DNA of 64,000 nt from the NCBI RefSeq assembly GCF_000011065.1, contig NC_004663.1, forward strand, positions 2,666,001-2,730,000, read 5' to 3'. Under the pieces are notes generated by a model that saw only the letters and a program-made list of their open reading frames with translations, had not been told where the DNA came from and did no database searches. Positions 42,132 to 50,446 of this stretch are shown in pieces. A program made the position numbers and the translations under genes. The stretch comes from Bacteroides thetaiotaomicron VPI-5482 (GTDB taxonomy: Bacteria > Bacteroidota > Bacteroidia > Bacteroidales > Bacteroidaceae). Every line of letters starts with the position of its first letter. Positions within the stretch are counted from its first letter, which is position 1.

Positions 42132-42460
42132 GTACCTTTGCTTTATCAGTTTGTGTTATTATCAAGAAGCACATTGGTCTGTCATCCTATCATCCGGACT
42201 GCCACATCCGGTCAACTTATTTACAACACCCTATCATTCCGCTTGTGCCAAGTAATGGGCACAGTTATGCCAAAGGAGTATCACGGTTGTGACAAGGGTG
42301 TGGCACAGTTGTGACAAAGGCTTGGAAACAGTTGTGACAAGGGCATGGCACAGTTGTGCCAAAGGCGTGGCATCGTCGTGCCAAAGGCATGGCACAAGTA
42401 AGGCTGCCTCATTTCTACTTGAAGCAGCCTCACACTATCATATTTTCAGTCTATAACGAC
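42132..42460. other. Intergenic region between convergent folB and mgsA
   Basis: 329 bases without a credible frame. Mostly occupied by a 22-bp-period array of GGCACA-GT-TGTGCC palindromes at 42258-42390. No canonical terminator stem with a T-run was found next to it. Confidence 0.7.
42258..42390. repeat. Tandem array of six palindromes, 22-bp period (GGCACA-GT-TGTGCC)
   Basis: Cores at 42258, 42280, 42302, 42324 (15 bases), 42347 and 42369, each followed by an 8-base spacer of type AAAGGCRT or AAGGGYRT; a truncated GGCACA begins at 42391. Units vary but arms mostly stay complementary. The design matches 24611-24735 with a different core sequence. Confidence 0.85.
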
Positions 42461-42985
42461 CTATCTCTTCTTTCTTTTTCTTTTATTTACCGATTCTACA
42501 GCTTCCGTTACCACGGATTTGTTTTCGAACCGTTTCGTATAACTGGAATAGTCCGGATGGGTACGTTCGTAATCGGGATCCATAAACAGAGGGCTGGAAA
42601 TGATATGATCCGCCGTAGAACGGTTACAACAGAAAACGATGTTCTCAACACCGGCCAGTCGGGTTAATGCTTTAACATCCGTATCATGTGGCTGCAAAGT
42701 CATAGGGTCAGTGAAAAAGAATAGATAATCAATCTGACCGTCCACAATACGCGATCCCATCTGCTGGTCACCTCCCAAAGGACCGGATTTCAGAATTGTG
42801 AAGTCCCACTCCACTTCAGGATGCTTCTCCTTCAGTGCTTCCAGAATCAGAGTACCTGTAGTACCTGTACAATAGAATTTATTTCCCATCAACAGTTCCG
42901 AGTTCCACAGCACCCATTCGATGAGGTCTTTTTTCATGGCATCATGTGCTACCAGCCCGATGCCTCTCCTTACTTTTGGTTCCAT
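42461..42985 (-). CDS. mgsA: Methylglyoxal synthase
   Basis: 174 residues. Converts dihydroxyacetone phosphate to methylglyoxal, a bypass that relieves sugar-phosphate stress. Visible: VAHDAMKKDLIEWV (catalytic region), CTGTTGTLI (phosphate loop), LKSGPLGGDQQMGSRI with the conserved Gly-Asp, FFFTDPMTLQPHDTDVKAL (catalytic Asp) and a lysine/arginine-rich tail (KRKRKKR). Last gene of the leftward mtaB operon, four bases behind the glycosyltransferase gene. Confidence 0.94.
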   Translation of the reverse strand: MEPKVRRGIGLVAHDAMKKDLIEWVLWNSELLMGNKFYCTGTTGTLILEALKEKHPEVEWDFTILKSGPLGGDQQMGSRIVDGQIDYLFFFTDPMTLQPHDTDVKALTRLAGVENIVFCCNRSTADHIISSPLFMDPDYERTHPDYSSYTKRFENKSVVTEAVESVNKRKRKKR

Positions 42986-42989
42986 TTTG

Positions 42990-44018
42990 TTATCCTTTTA
43001 AATCCGACAATTGAGAGAATCTTTTGCACCCTCCCACATAAAACTGCCACAAGATACTACTTTTTATCCGTTCAGGGATTGGATTCAAAGAAGTTTTTCT
43101 TAAGTTTTCTTTACGGGAAGAAGAAAATGAAGGACAAATCTGTTTATATTCTTTCCGGGCACGCATCACCGCACGGGCGTTGTCTAACTGCCCCTTCAGC
43201 AGAAATGTGAATGCAGCCACGTAATCGAGACAAGTCCGGATACGCATCACTTTATTTAACTCTTCGTCCGAAAGATTCTTATAGAGCATGACAAGATTAT
43301 TACGAAAATTCAAAAAAGTCTTGCGGGGATTCTCCTTTTTCAGAGTTGCACCACCGACGTGATAGACCGTACTTTGAGGAATGCAAACGATTTCCCGACC
43401 ACGGGAACGTAGTCGCCAGCATAAATCAATCTCTTCCATGTGGGCAAAGAAACGTCCGTCCAGTCCGCCCGCCTCACGATAATCCGCATGACGGATAAAC
43501 AGGGCGGCTCCCGTTGCCCAGAAAACTGGCAGGATCGTATCATACTGTCCCTCATCCTTTTCAACCACTCCCATTATACGCCCACGACAGAACGGATAGC
43601 CGTACTTATCTATAAATCCTCCGGCTGCTCCGGCATATTCAAAATACTCTTTTTGCCGCTGGCTACGGATTTTCGGCTGACAGGCAGCTACCTCCGGATG
43701 GCCATCAAGATAGGAGATCATCGGTTCAAGCCAATGTTCGGTCACCTCAACATCAGAATTCAGAAGTACCACATACTCCGCTTCTACCTGCTGCAAAGCC
43801 AGGTTATATCCATCTGCGAATCCATGATTCTGATCCAGCACAATGATCCGGACACAAGGAAATTCCTCCCGAAGCATTTCCACAGAAGCATCCGTAGAGC
43901 CATTGTCGGCCACACAGACTTCTACTTCTTCGCTCTTCGAATAGCGGATCACGGACGGAAGAAAAGTACGAAGCATATCGCACCCGTTCCAATTCAAAAT
44001 AACCACTGACACTTTCAT
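42990..44018 (-). CDS. Glycosyltransferase, family 2 (GT-A fold)
   Basis: 342 residues. Starts VSVVILNWNGCDML, then VADNGSTDASVEML (GT2 nucleotide-binding), VVLLNSDVEVTEHWLEPM (DxD-like metal site), and FFAHMEEIDLCWRLRSRGREI (acceptor-site ED). The C-terminal part is a rhamnosyl/galactosyl-transferase-like helical tail with no clear membrane helix. Two bases behind the acyltransferase gene and four before mgsA, in one leftward transcript; together with the LpxL-like enzyme this suggests LPS or glycolipid synthesis. Confidence 0.9.
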   Translation of the reverse strand: MKVSVVILNWNGCDMLRTFLPSVIRYSKSEEVEVCVADNGSTDASVEMLREEFPCVRIIVLDQNHGFADGYNLALQQVEAEYVVLLNSDVEVTEHWLEPMISYLDGHPEVAACQPKIRSQRQKEYFEYAGAAGGFIDKYGYPFCRGRIMGVVEKDEGQYDTILPVFWATGAALFIRHADYREAGGLDGRFFAHMEEIDLCWRLRSRGREIVCIPQSTVYHVGGATLKKENPRKTFLNFRNNLVMLYKNLSDEELNKVMRIRTCLDYVAAFTFLLKGQLDNARAVMRARKEYKQICPSFSSSRKENLRKTSLNPIPERIKSSILWQFYVGGCKRFSQLSDLKG

Positions 44019-44020
44019 CC

Positions 44021-44914
44021 TTACCCCCTTTCACATTCAGCCTTAGAAGCTTTCCAACGTTTATGAGACCACAGCCAATAAGCCGGTTCCCTGCGAATCG
44101 TCTGTTCCAGATAATCAGCAAACATTTCCGTAATTTCTCCTTCACCCGTCTCCTTCGGTTTCTCTGTCATCAGCTTAAACTCAGCTACACAATACCCTCT
44201 GCCGGGTTTTGTCAGATCACAATAGAACACAGGGAAGTTCATCATTTTCGCAATGCGCTCCGCACCATTCAGAAAGGCGGTTTCCTGCCCCAAAAAAGTA
44301 GTCCAGTATTTTTCGTTTCCGCTGGGCCACTGGTCAGTAATCAGACCGACAACCATCTTTTTGCCTTCACGCTTCAACTTGATAATTTCGCGTGCCGTAG
44401 AATGTTTCGGAACGTTATATCCTCCGAAGCGGGAACGGATGCGCTGGAACAATTCGTTCAAGTATTTATCTTTCAGAGGTTTATAGACTTGCATCGGTAC
44501 ATCACCCGGTTTCATAATAGATCCCATCCCGATCAGCCATTCATAATTGGCATAATGAGGAATCATTACGATGATTCCGCCATATTTCTCGGTCAGTTCC
44601 AGATATTGTTCCGTATTCTTATAAGTCATCCGCTTATAAAGGTCTTCGGGTGACATATGAAGCATTTTCAAGTCTTCAAGCATATAGTCGGAAAGGTAAC
44701 GATAGAAACGGCGTTCGATCTGCAGCCTTTCTTTCTTGTCTTTTTCGGGAAATGATTTCTTCAGATTCTCCCGTACTACTTTCCGGCGATACCTCCCTAT
44801 ACGGTACATCAACAGGTAATTGAAATCCGAAAGTAAGTACAATATCCGGAAGGGAAGCGCCGAAAACAGCCACATCCCGCTATATACCAGCCAATAGATA
44901 AATCTAGACTTCAT
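44021..44914 (-). CDS. LpxL/HtrB-family lipid A (lysophospholipid) acyltransferase
   Basis: 297 residues. An N-terminal membrane anchor is followed by the HX4D/E acyltransferase motif in MIPHYANYEW (His-x4-Glu) and the second motif region RFGGYNVPKHSTAREIIKLKREG. KMVVGLITDQWPSGNEKYWTTFLG is typical of Bacteroidota LpxL-like enzymes, which add secondary acyl chains to lipid A. It overlaps the mtaB 3' end by 11 bases (44904-44914), so translation is coupled. Confidence 0.88.
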   Translation of the reverse strand: MKSRFIYWLVYSGMWLFSALPFRILYLLSDFNYLLMYRIGRYRRKVVRENLKKSFPEKDKKERLQIERRFYRYLSDYMLEDLKMLHMSPEDLYKRMTYKNTEQYLELTEKYGGIIVMIPHYANYEWLIGMGSIMKPGDVPMQVYKPLKDKYLNELFQRIRSRFGGYNVPKHSTAREIIKLKREGKKMVVGLITDQWPSGNEKYWTTFLGQETAFLNGAERIAKMMNFPVFYCDLTKPGRGYCVAEFKLMTEKPKETGEGEITEMFADYLEQTIRREPAYWLWSHKRWKASKAECERG

Positions 44915-46235
44915 AATTCATCAGAATTGTGCCTTTAAGCGCTGTCATGTCTTCATTAAATTCTCCCAGTCGGACGTTAATCATCTGATTGTCCAATGAT
45001 TCGTCATTCTCCACTTCTACGCGGATATAGTTAGCGGTAAACCCGTGCATCGGTGTACCTGCTTTTGATTTTTCCATCAATACCTGCATGGTCTGCCCGA
45101 TATGACGGGTATAGAAAGCCCGTGTCTTTTCATCAGAAAGTGTCAGCAAGCGCTGGCTGCGCTGATGTTTCTCTTCCGGCGAAACCACATAATCTATCTT
45201 CAAGGCCTGCGTCCCCGGACGTTCGGAGTAGCTGAACACATGCAACTGTGTCACATCCAGTCCGGAAATAAACTGATAAGCCTGTTCAAAATACTCTTCC
45301 GTCTCTCCGCGAGTACCTACAATCACATCGACTCCGATAAAGGCATCCGGCATCACTTCCTTGATTTTCTTTACTTTAGAGGCAAAAAGAGCCGTATCAT
45401 AACGACGGCGCATCAATTTCAGCACTTCATCGCAACCGGATTGCAACGGGATATGAAAATGAGGCATAAATCTACGGGAACGGGAAACGAACTCGATGAT
45501 TTCATCAGTCAGCAGATTGGGCTCGATAGAAGAAATGCGGTAACGTTCGATGCCTTCCACCTGATCCAGCGCTTTCACCAGATCAAAGAAAGTCTCACCG
45601 GTAGTCTTACCAAAATCGCCGATATTCACGCCTGTCAGTACGATCTCTTTTCCGCCTTCGGCAGCGGCCTGCCTTGCCTGCTCCACCATAGAGGCAACAG
45701 TACCGTTACGGCTGCGTCCACGGGCAAAAGGAATGGTACAATAAGAACAGAAATAATCGCATCCGTCTTGTACTTTCAGGAAGAAACGAGTACGGTCGCC
45801 CCGTGAACACGAAGGCGAAAACGAACGGATATCTTTGGTGGTGGTAGTAAATGCCTCTCCCTCTTCATGCTTATGGAGGTCGCCGAGATACTGCAACAAG
45901 TCTCCTTTCTGCTCGGCACCCAGCACTACATCTACTCCTTTTATCTTTGCCACGTCACCGGGCTTCAACTGTGCGTAGCATCCGGTCACTACCACAAAAG
46001 CTCCGGGATGCTGCTTGACCAACCGATGAATAGCCTGACGGCATTTCTTGTCTGCCATCTCCGTCACCGAACAAGTATTTACCACACAGATATCTGCTTT
46101 TTCCCCTTTGCGTGCAGTCCGGACTCCTGCCTCCCGCAGGATTTTACCGATAGTTGAAGTCTCTGAAAAGTTCAATTTGCAGCCTAACGTATAATAAACG
46201 GCTGTCTTATTTTGAAATACAGTGGTATCTATCAT
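44904..46235 (-). CDS. mtaB: tRNA t6A37 methylthiotransferase MtaB
   Basis: 443 residues. MiaB/RimO-type radical SAM protein that turns t6A37 into ms2t6A37 in ANN-reading tRNAs. The N-terminal UPF0004 domain carries cysteines in YTLGCKLNFSE, VVNTCSVTEMAD and VVTGCYAQL (one iron-sulphur cluster). The radical SAM triad is CDYFCSYCTIPFARGRSRNG. A TRAM-like domain ends the protein (ANYIRVEVENDESLDNQMI). First gene of the operon mtaB, LpxL-like, GT2, mgsA; a TAACTTTG -7 box lies upstream. Sequence is closer to MtaB than to MiaB because CKLN replaces CQMN. Confidence 0.92.
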   Translation of the reverse strand: MIDTTVFQNKTAVYYTLGCKLNFSETSTIGKILREAGVRTARKGEKADICVVNTCSVTEMADKKCRQAIHRLVKQHPGAFVVVTGCYAQLKPGDVAKIKGVDVVLGAEQKGDLLQYLGDLHKHEEGEAFTTTTKDIRSFSPSCSRGDRTRFFLKVQDGCDYFCSYCTIPFARGRSRNGTVASMVEQARQAAAEGGKEIVLTGVNIGDFGKTTGETFFDLVKALDQVEGIERYRISSIEPNLLTDEIIEFVSRSRRFMPHFHIPLQSGCDEVLKLMRRRYDTALFASKVKKIKEVMPDAFIGVDVIVGTRGETEEYFEQAYQFISGLDVTQLHVFSYSERPGTQALKIDYVVSPEEKHQRSQRLLTLSDEKTRAFYTRHIGQTMQVLMEKSKAGTPMHGFTANYIRVEVENDESLDNQMINVRLGEFNEDMTALKGTILMNYEV

Positions 46236-46260
46236 AATCTGTTATAACGCATATTTCCTG

Positions 46261-46268
46261 CAAAGTTA
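46261..46268 (-). promoter_or_regulatory. -7 box (TAACTTTG) of the mtaB operon
   Basis: TAnnTTTG match on the minus strand, 25 bases before the ATG at 46235. Divergent from the acyl-CoA ligase promoter 46 bases away. Confidence 0.6.
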
Positions 46269-46290
46269 CACATTATTATTAGTAAAACAC

Positions 46291-46321
46291 TTTAGGATAC
46301 GAAAGTTTATTCCTATTTTTG
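46291..46321 (+). promoter_or_regulatory. Promoter of the acyl-CoA ligase gene
   Basis: TTTA (46291-46294, one mismatch from TTTG), 19-base spacer, TATTTTTG (46314-46321). The ATG at 46345 follows. Confidence 0.62.
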
Positions 46322-46344
46322 CACAATTCACTAAAAAACGTGCA

Positions 46345-48018
46345 ATGATTAAAGAGAATTTCATTAAACTATACGAAAATAGTTTTCGGGAAAATTGGGA
46401 TTTACCTTGCTATACCGATTATGGTGAATCCGTTCATTATACTTATGGCCAGGTAGCCGGAGAAATCGCCCGTATGCACCTGCTTTTCAAACATTGCAGC
46501 CTGCGCAGAGGAGATAAAATAGCCGTTATCGGCAAAAATAATGCCCACTGGTGCATCGCCTACATGGCAACCATCACCTACGGAGCCATCATCGTCCCTA
46601 TCCTGCAAGACTTTACGCCCAACGATGTGCATCATATCGTCAACCATTCCGAGTCCGTTTTCCTCTTTACCAGTGACAGCATCTGGGAAAGCCTGGAAGA
46701 AGAAAAGCTGACCGGACTGCGCGGAGTTTTTTCGCTCACCGACTTCCGCTGCCTCTATCAGCGGGACGGAGAAACTATTCAGAAGTTTCTGGTACACCTC
46801 AATGATGAAATGTACGCCGCCTATCCGAAAGGATTCACGCGCGAGGACATTCAATACACTACGTTATCCAATGATAAGGTAATGCTGCTGAACTACACAT
46901 CGGGAACTACCGGCTTCAGCAAAGGGGTAATGCTGACGGGCAACAATCTTGCCGGCAATGTCACTTTCGGCATCCGCACCGAGTTACTTAAAAAAGGAGA
47001 TAAAGTGCTTTCTTTCCTGCCACTGGCACACGCCTACGGTTGCGCTTTCGACTTTCTGACTGCAACTGCTGTCGGAACTCATGTCACCCTGCTCGGTAAA
47101 ACGCCTTCTCCCAAAATTATCATGAAGGCTTTTGAGGAAGTAAAACCGAACCTGATCATCACTGTTCCGCTGGTCATCGAGAAAATATATAAAAATGTCA
47201 TTCAGCCGCTCATTAATAAGAAAGGTATGAAATGGGCATTAAACATTCCTTTGCTCGACACCCAGATTTATAATCAGATACGGAAAAAGCTGATAGACGC
47301 CTTAGGCGGACGTTTCAAAGAAATCATCATCGGAGGCGCTGCCATGAATCAGGAAGTGGAAGAGTTCTTCTACAAAATAAAGTTCCCTTTCACCATCGGT
47401 TATGGTATGACCGAGTGCGGACCACTGATCAGCTATGCTCCCTGGAATGAATTTATTTTAGGCTCTTCCGGCAAAGTGCTGGATATCATGGAGGCACGCA
47501 TCTATAAAGAAAATCCGGAAGCGGAAACCGGAGAGATTCAGGTACGTGGTGAAAACGTGATGGTGGGATATTATAAGAATCCGGAAGCCACGCAGGAAGT
47601 GTTTACCGAAGACGGCTGGCTGCGCACCGGCGACCTTGGTACTATGGACGCCAGCGGAAATATCTTCATCCGCGGACGACTCAAAAGCATGATTCTGAGT
47701 TCGAGCGGACAGAACATCTTCCCCGAAGAGCTGGAAGCCAAACTCAATAACCTGCCATTCATTCTTGAAAGCCTCGTCATCGAACGCAACAAGAAACTGG
47801 TGGCACTGGTCTATGCGGATTACGAAGCGCTGGATTCTCTCGGATTGAACAATCCGGATAACCTGAAAACCATCATGGATGAAAATCTGAAGAACTTAAA
47901 TAATAATGTAGCTGCGTATGAAAAAGTCAGCAAGATTCAGCTTTATCCTACGGAATTTGAGAAAACCCCGAAAAGAAGCATCAAAAGGTATCTATATAAC
48001 AGTATAGCTGTCGATTAG
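46345..48018 (+). CDS. Long-chain acyl-CoA synthetase / AMP-dependent ligase
   Basis: 557 residues from the ATG at 46345; the frame open from 46222 precedes the promoter. ANL-superfamily core motifs: LLNYTSGTTGFSKGVML (P-loop), IIGGAAMNQEVEEFF, GYGMTECGPLISYAP, and TGDLGTMDASGNIFIRGRLKSMI leading into the mobile C-terminal domain, with the late lysine in EKTPKRSIKRYLY. It activates fatty acids to acyl-AMP and acyl-CoA for membrane lipids. Slightly shorter than FadD; substrate chain length is not readable. Confidence 0.92.
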   Translation: MIKENFIKLYENSFRENWDLPCYTDYGESVHYTYGQVAGEIARMHLLFKHCSLRRGDKIAVIGKNNAHWCIAYMATITYGAIIVPILQDFTPNDVHHIVNHSESVFLFTSDSIWESLEEEKLTGLRGVFSLTDFRCLYQRDGETIQKFLVHLNDEMYAAYPKGFTREDIQYTTLSNDKVMLLNYTSGTTGFSKGVMLTGNNLAGNVTFGIRTELLKKGDKVLSFLPLAHAYGCAFDFLTATAVGTHVTLLGKTPSPKIIMKAFEEVKPNLIITVPLVIEKIYKNVIQPLINKKGMKWALNIPLLDTQIYNQIRKKLIDALGGRFKEIIIGGAAMNQEVEEFFYKIKFPFTIGYGMTECGPLISYAPWNEFILGSSGKVLDIMEARIYKENPEAETGEIQVRGENVMVGYYKNPEATQEVFTEDGWLRTGDLGTMDASGNIFIRGRLKSMILSSSGQNIFPEELEAKLNNLPFILESLVIERNKKLVALVYADYEALDSLGLNNPDNLKTIMDENLKNLNNNVAAYEKVSKIQLYPTEFEKTPKRSIKRYLYNSIAVD

Positions 48019-48117
48019 TATGTTTTAAAACATGGATTGAAGGCGTAATATAACAAGCTTCTAAAAAAAATTATAAAAATAGTTGGCTTTTCGAGAACAA
48101 CATATTGAAAAAGTACA

Positions 48118-48125
48118 TAACTTTG
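48118..48125 (+). promoter_or_regulatory. -7 box (TAACTTTG) of the small lipoprotein gene
   Basis: TAnnTTTG match 53 bases before the ATG at 48178. Confidence 0.6.
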
Positions 48126-48177
48126 CAGCGTTTTAATAAAGCAATTGATTGTATTACGTTTTTAAAAAGCAAAGAAA

Positions 48178-48399
48178 ATGAAAAAATTAGTTTTGATGGC
48201 CGTAGCTATCGTAGCAGTATCATTCGCATCTTGTGGTAACAAAGCAGCTGACGCAGCAAAAGCTCAACAAGATTCTATCCGCATCGCTGACTCAATCGCA
48301 GCTGTAGAAGCAGCAGCAGCTGAAGCAGAACAAGCAGCAGCTCAGGCAGCTGACTCTTTGAATGCAGATAGCACTGCAACTGAAGCTGTAGCTGAATAA
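48178..48399 (+). CDS. Small Ala/Asp-rich lipoprotein
   Basis: 73 residues. Signal with lipobox VSFASC (Cys19). The mature 55 residues are a low-complexity run of Ala, Glu, Gln, Asp and Ser (AAVEAAAAEAEQAAAQAADS) predicted to be one amphipathic helix, acidic overall. Superficially similar to Lpp-like or hydrophilic spacer lipoproteins, but no family can be named. It has its own promoter and a strong terminator, so it may be an abundant stand-alone envelope protein. Confidence 0.8.
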   Translation: MKKLVLMAVAIVAVSFASCGNKAADAAKAQQDSIRIADSIAAVEAAAAEAEQAAAQAADSLNADSTATEAVAE

Positions 48400-48423
48400 T
48401 TCAGAACAGCCTAGAGAGAATTG

Positions 48424-48464
48424 AAAGTCTGACATGCTAAAAGCATGCACAGACTTTTTTTTAT
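48424..48464 (+). terminator. Rho-independent terminator of the small lipoprotein gene
   Basis: AAAGTCTG pairs with CAGACTTT around a nested CATGC...GCATG stem, then an eight-base T-run. It also lies just past the 3' end of the convergent isomerase gene. Confidence 0.85.
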
Positions 48465-48467
48465 GCC

Positions 48468-49382
48468 TTATTTAGCGTATGAGCTTTTAACAAAAGGAGC
48501 ATCCAGCAAATAATCCAGACTTACCTCGACACTTTTCTCTACGGGCATGCTGTAGCTTTCTATCTCTGCAACAAGATGCTTCACACCAGCCGTCTTTGCA
48601 TTCTTGAAAATAGCGTCGAAACCAACCATTCCGCTCTGCCCGATTTCTCTGTGATCCTTGATATGGAACATTTTAAAACGACCGGGGTATTTATTAAAAT
48701 AATCTACCGGACTGTTTTGCCCGCGAACTACCCAATAAACATCCATCTGGAAGAAAACATATTCAGGATTGGTATGCTCAATCATGTAGTCATACATCAC
48801 TTTATCTTCTACCTTCTGAAATTCATGAGCATGATTATGGTATCCGAACGACATCCCCTGCTGTTTACAACGTTTGCCTATTTCATTGTAATAAGCACAA
48901 TATGTATCCAACTCCTTAAGTGTTTTAGGCACATCCATCCAAGGAGCTACAATGTAACTCATACCGGCAGCTTTATGATCAGCAATACACTGGTCCCACC
49001 ATTGAAGTGAACTTGAAAAATCACCGGAAGCTAATTCTTCTTTCGACAATCCTCTTGTGCAATGTGAGGATAAAACCTTCAGCCCGGCAGATTCAACATC
49101 TTTTTTAAATTGATCGGGAGTTCTGTCGTAAAACTTTCCATTATTATAATTGGCGGCTTCCACACTGGTATATCCCATTTTCGCCAAGTTCTTCAGAAGA
49201 GTAATATAAGCGGCGTCACATTTGCCGTCCTTATTGTCCACCTTATTCAATATATCCCTGACAGAATAGAGTTGAATCGCTACTTCTTTTTTAGCTTTCG
49301 CTTTTGTTTTAGACTGTGCCATGGCCGTAAACGGAATCATTAAAAGAAGAGCCAGCGCACATAGATTTATTTGGAGTTTCAT
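48468..49382 (-). CDS. Exported sugar isomerase/epimerase-like TIM-barrel protein (AP_endonuc_2 family)
   Basis: 304 residues with a cleavable signal peptide (LCALALLLMIPFTAMAQ), so periplasmic. The xylose-isomerase-like barrel shows QLYSVRDIL, GYTSVEAANY, SSHCTRGL, YIVAPWMDV, FGYHNHAHEF (metal His), VFFQMDVYW (metal Asp) and MFHIKDHREIG (metal His), with a final EIE. Last gene of the leftward 3-keto-glycoside cluster; in characterised Bacteroides relatives the proteins of this cluster act with the oxidoreductase on 3-keto-glycosides. A lyase or hydrolase role for this one is inferred. Confidence 0.85.
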   Translation of the reverse strand: MKLQINLCALALLLMIPFTAMAQSKTKAKAKKEVAIQLYSVRDILNKVDNKDGKCDAAYITLLKNLAKMGYTSVEAANYNNGKFYDRTPDQFKKDVESAGLKVLSSHCTRGLSKEELASGDFSSSLQWWDQCIADHKAAGMSYIVAPWMDVPKTLKELDTYCAYYNEIGKRCKQQGMSFGYHNHAHEFQKVEDKVMYDYMIEHTNPEYVFFQMDVYWVVRGQNSPVDYFNKYPGRFKMFHIKDHREIGQSGMVGFDAIFKNAKTAGVKHLVAEIESYSMPVEKSVEVSLDYLLDAPFVKSSYAK

Positions 49383-49420
49383 GTTTGTAGATAAAGGGGT
49401 TCATGTATTAAAATAAAAAA

Positions 49421-49498
49421 GCTGTGTCAGAAGTTCGTCGGGCATATCATTCTGTCATTCAGAACTAAATGCCATGTTGATGTTACTTTTGACACAGC
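49421..49498 (-). terminator. Terminator-like hairpin after the DUF1080 gene
   Basis: On the minus strand, GCTGTGTCA (complement of 49490-49498) pairs with TGACACAGC (complement of 49421-49429) and is followed by TTTTTTATTTT. The loop is long (60 bases) and itself structured, so it may attenuate rather than block reading into the last gene. Confidence 0.6.
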
Positions 49499-49521
49499 CT
49501 ATCTTTGAATTATTTATGTGA

Positions 49522-50394
49522 TCAGTCCAGAACTTTCACGCGGATATTGCGGAACCAAACGTCATCACCGTGATCCTGCATTCCGATAAATCCTTCGTGG
49601 TTTTCGCCACCGCAATTATTCAGCAGTTCGAAAGCCAACGGCCATTTGTCCTGGCTGAATTTGCTGGCTTGCAAAAGGTCAGTCCATTGTTTGGTCCACA
49701 AGTGGTATTCGAGTACATTCTCGTCATTCTGTCCGTGAACAACAGTACCTTTATAAACCATGATCTTAGCCTTGTTCCATTCGCCGAAAGGTTTCGCATT
49801 CTGAGGAACTGCCGGAATCATGTCATATAAAGAAGCCGACTGCCGGTTATTGTCTTTCCCCAATTTAGCATCCGGATGATTGTCGTTGTCCAATACCTGA
49901 TATTCAGGTGCGGAAATATAAATAGGTTCGAGCACGTCGTTGCCGTCCTTATCTTTAGAAGTCACTTCCTGAGCTAAATAGAAGATACCGGAGTTACCGC
50001 CTTTGGAAACTTTCCATTCCATTTCCAGTTCGAAGTTTTTGAATTTGTGAGCAAAGATCAGGTCTCCGCCATCACCATCCTGTGCTTCACCGCCACCGGA
50101 ACCGTTGAACTTGATGCAACCGTCCTCGATAGTCCACTTGGAAGGAACTCTGTCCTTGCCATAACCACGCCATCCATTAAATGTTTTGCCGTCAAAGATA
50201 GTGATGTAACCATCCGCATCTACCGGTAATTGCAAGCTATCCATCTCCGCTGCTTTTAATGATTTTGAATATGATACTGCTACTTCGTTTGCCGATTGCT
50301 CTTCCTGAGCACTCCCGGCTTTCTTCTGACCGCTGCAGGAAACTAAAACTCCCGCTGCAAGACAACAAGCTAATGGATAAAATACTTTCTTCAT
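49522..50394 (-). CDS. DUF1080 (3-keto-disaccharide hydrolase family) lipoprotein
   Basis: 290 residues. Signal with lipobox VLVSC (Cys20). The mature part is the DUF1080 concanavalin-like jelly roll: GYITIFDGKTFNGWRGYG, SKWTIEDGCIKFNGSGGGEAQDGD, FKNFELEMEWKVSKGGNSGIFYL, APEYQVLDND and ALELLNNCGG-type strands, ending in FRNIRVKVLD. Members hydrolyse 3-keto-O- or S-glycosides made by a partner oxidoreductase. Its neighbours include two Gfo/Idh/MocA proteins and a TIM-barrel isomerase, which supports that chemistry. Confidence 0.88.
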   Translation of the reverse strand: MKKVFYPLACCLAAGVLVSCSGQKKAGSAQEEQSANEVAVSYSKSLKAAEMDSLQLPVDADGYITIFDGKTFNGWRGYGKDRVPSKWTIEDGCIKFNGSGGGEAQDGDGGDLIFAHKFKNFELEMEWKVSKGGNSGIFYLAQEVTSKDKDGNDVLEPIYISAPEYQVLDNDNHPDAKLGKDNNRQSASLYDMIPAVPQNAKPFGEWNKAKIMVYKGTVVHGQNDENVLEYHLWTKQWTDLLQASKFSQDKWPLAFELLNNCGGENHEGFIGMQDHGDDVWFRNIRVKVLD

Positions 50395-50446
50395 AATAAT
50401 AACTATTTAATTTTTAATCTTTAATTCTTAACTTACTTTTATCGTG

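Noticed and set aside
42258..42390. CRISPR array
   Set aside because: Same reasoning: 22-base period, degenerate units, no unique spacers.
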